Position numbers and translations under genes: made by a program. Shown here in pieces: positions 63,292 through 64,000 of a stretch of 64,000 nt of DNA. Numbering within the stretch: position 1 is the stretch's first letter; each line of letters starts with the position of its first letter. Origin of the DNA: Lineus longissimus (lineage: Eukaryota; Nemertea; Pilidiophora; Heteronemertea; Lineidae); the NCBI RefSeq assembly GCF_910592395.1, contig NC_088316.1:5332001-5396000 (forward strand), read 5' to 3'. The notes below the pieces were generated by a model, which made no database searches, was not told where the DNA came from, and saw nothing but the letters and a program-made list of their open reading frames with translations.

Positions 63292-64000
63292 AAGTGAGAT
63301 CAGATCTGACTGCCATTGATAGATTACAGGTATGCCATACAAATGTCCCATTTTGTTATAGATTTAGCGGGCTTATACAGTTGATTCCATAGGATATCAC
63401 ACTTTCAGAACACCCGCTACATTATAGCACTACTTTAGTAGATTGTTTAATTGTGGTTTGCACACATTTTTGGATGAAAATTAATTTTAATGTCCGATTT
63501 TGAAAAAACCTGGTGAAGGCCCAGGGGAATCCCCCTGGGGCTATGTATGGGCGGTTATTGCCGCAAATATTCACCAACGCGCGAGGGATAGCAAGTGACT
63601 CCTAGAAGCCGATGAGGCGTATAGTTCGTGGCGCGTTCTAAAATCTGTATTTCCTAGAATCGTCGTGAGGGATATCTACCGCGAGCTCTAGAATCCGCAG
63701 GTTCTAGAACCGTGAGCGATAGATCTCGTGAGGGATAGAAGTTCCAAAAAAATCCGTTATGTGGCGCCACTATCTCGTGAGCGATAGCAGTTCAAACAAT
63801 TTCCGTTATGTAGCGCCACTGTCGCATATTCGTATTGTTTTTGCTGTAGATGCCGGCCTGCTACTACTACTAGGCATAGTAAGGAAGGACCCATGTAACG
63901 TCTCAGAGACAACAAGATGTGATATCTGCATACAACTACTTTATTCAGCATCCGATGTGACATATAGATATGTATTGCTATGTCTCAGATGTAACACTCT
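63292..64000. other. No supported gene
   Basis: GAGGGATAG/GAGCGATAG and TCTAGAA words recur at 63580-63790, and CGTTATGTnGCGCCACT occurs twice (about 63755 and 63803). Likely a repeat. Confidence 0.45.

Overview
This is a TE-rich stretch of a metazoan nuclear genome. Two genes with clean GT-AG (and one GC-AG) introns are readable exon by exon, a third probable gene is intronless, and the rest is mobile DNA, tandem repeats and unassigned sequence. The animal-type SLC6 transporter, the invertebrate-style peptide GPCR, Kolobok, Harbinger, pogo, Mutator-like and piggyBac-like elements, and frequent TACATGTA words suggest a marine invertebrate, perhaps a lophotrochozoan. The species cannot be named from the sequence.

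Layout. 1-2642: an upstream flank with a possible terminal exon of a minus-strand gene (517-701) and a 151-bp hairpin MITE. 2643-23210: a complete 13-exon, 644-residue SLC6 transporter of glycine-transporter type on the plus strand. Its introns hold a tandem array of decoy splice acceptors, a decayed copy of exon 6, a 966-bp foldback element, three GGTC/GACC arrays with a shared flank, a 2.08-kb pogo/Tigger element with a broken transposase, and a 300-bp tandem satellite. 23672-28472: a 4-exon minus-strand gene for a 293-residue tail-anchored coiled-coil protein, convergent with the SLC6 gene, with two perfect CRE palindromes just upstream of its ATG. 28.5-40.4 kb: no convincing gene, but a MITE, a long palindrome and three tandem arrays. 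40414-45274: a 4.86-kb element with long TIRs and TTA target duplications (PIF/Harbinger-like), carrying a 3-exon unknown ORF and what looks like the N-terminus of a Harbinger transposase. 45862-47899: two TTAA-flanked elements, one Kolobok-like with a THAP-domain ORF and one piggyBac-like. 48934-50618: a Mutator-like element with 9-bp target duplication, inserted in an older repeat whose uninterrupted paralogue lies at 17.3 kb. 51457-52764: an intronless rhodopsin-type GPCR. 52.8-64 kb: MITEs, a Ty3-like LTR with primer-binding site, a TTA-flanked MITE sharing its ends with the 4.86-kb element, and a 5'-truncated LINE tail.

The host genes do not form an operon. The transporter and the GPCR are both membrane proteins that could act in neuronal signalling, but nothing in the sequence links them. 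The main interest is in how mobile elements shaped the transporter gene and in the unusual residues in its ion site.
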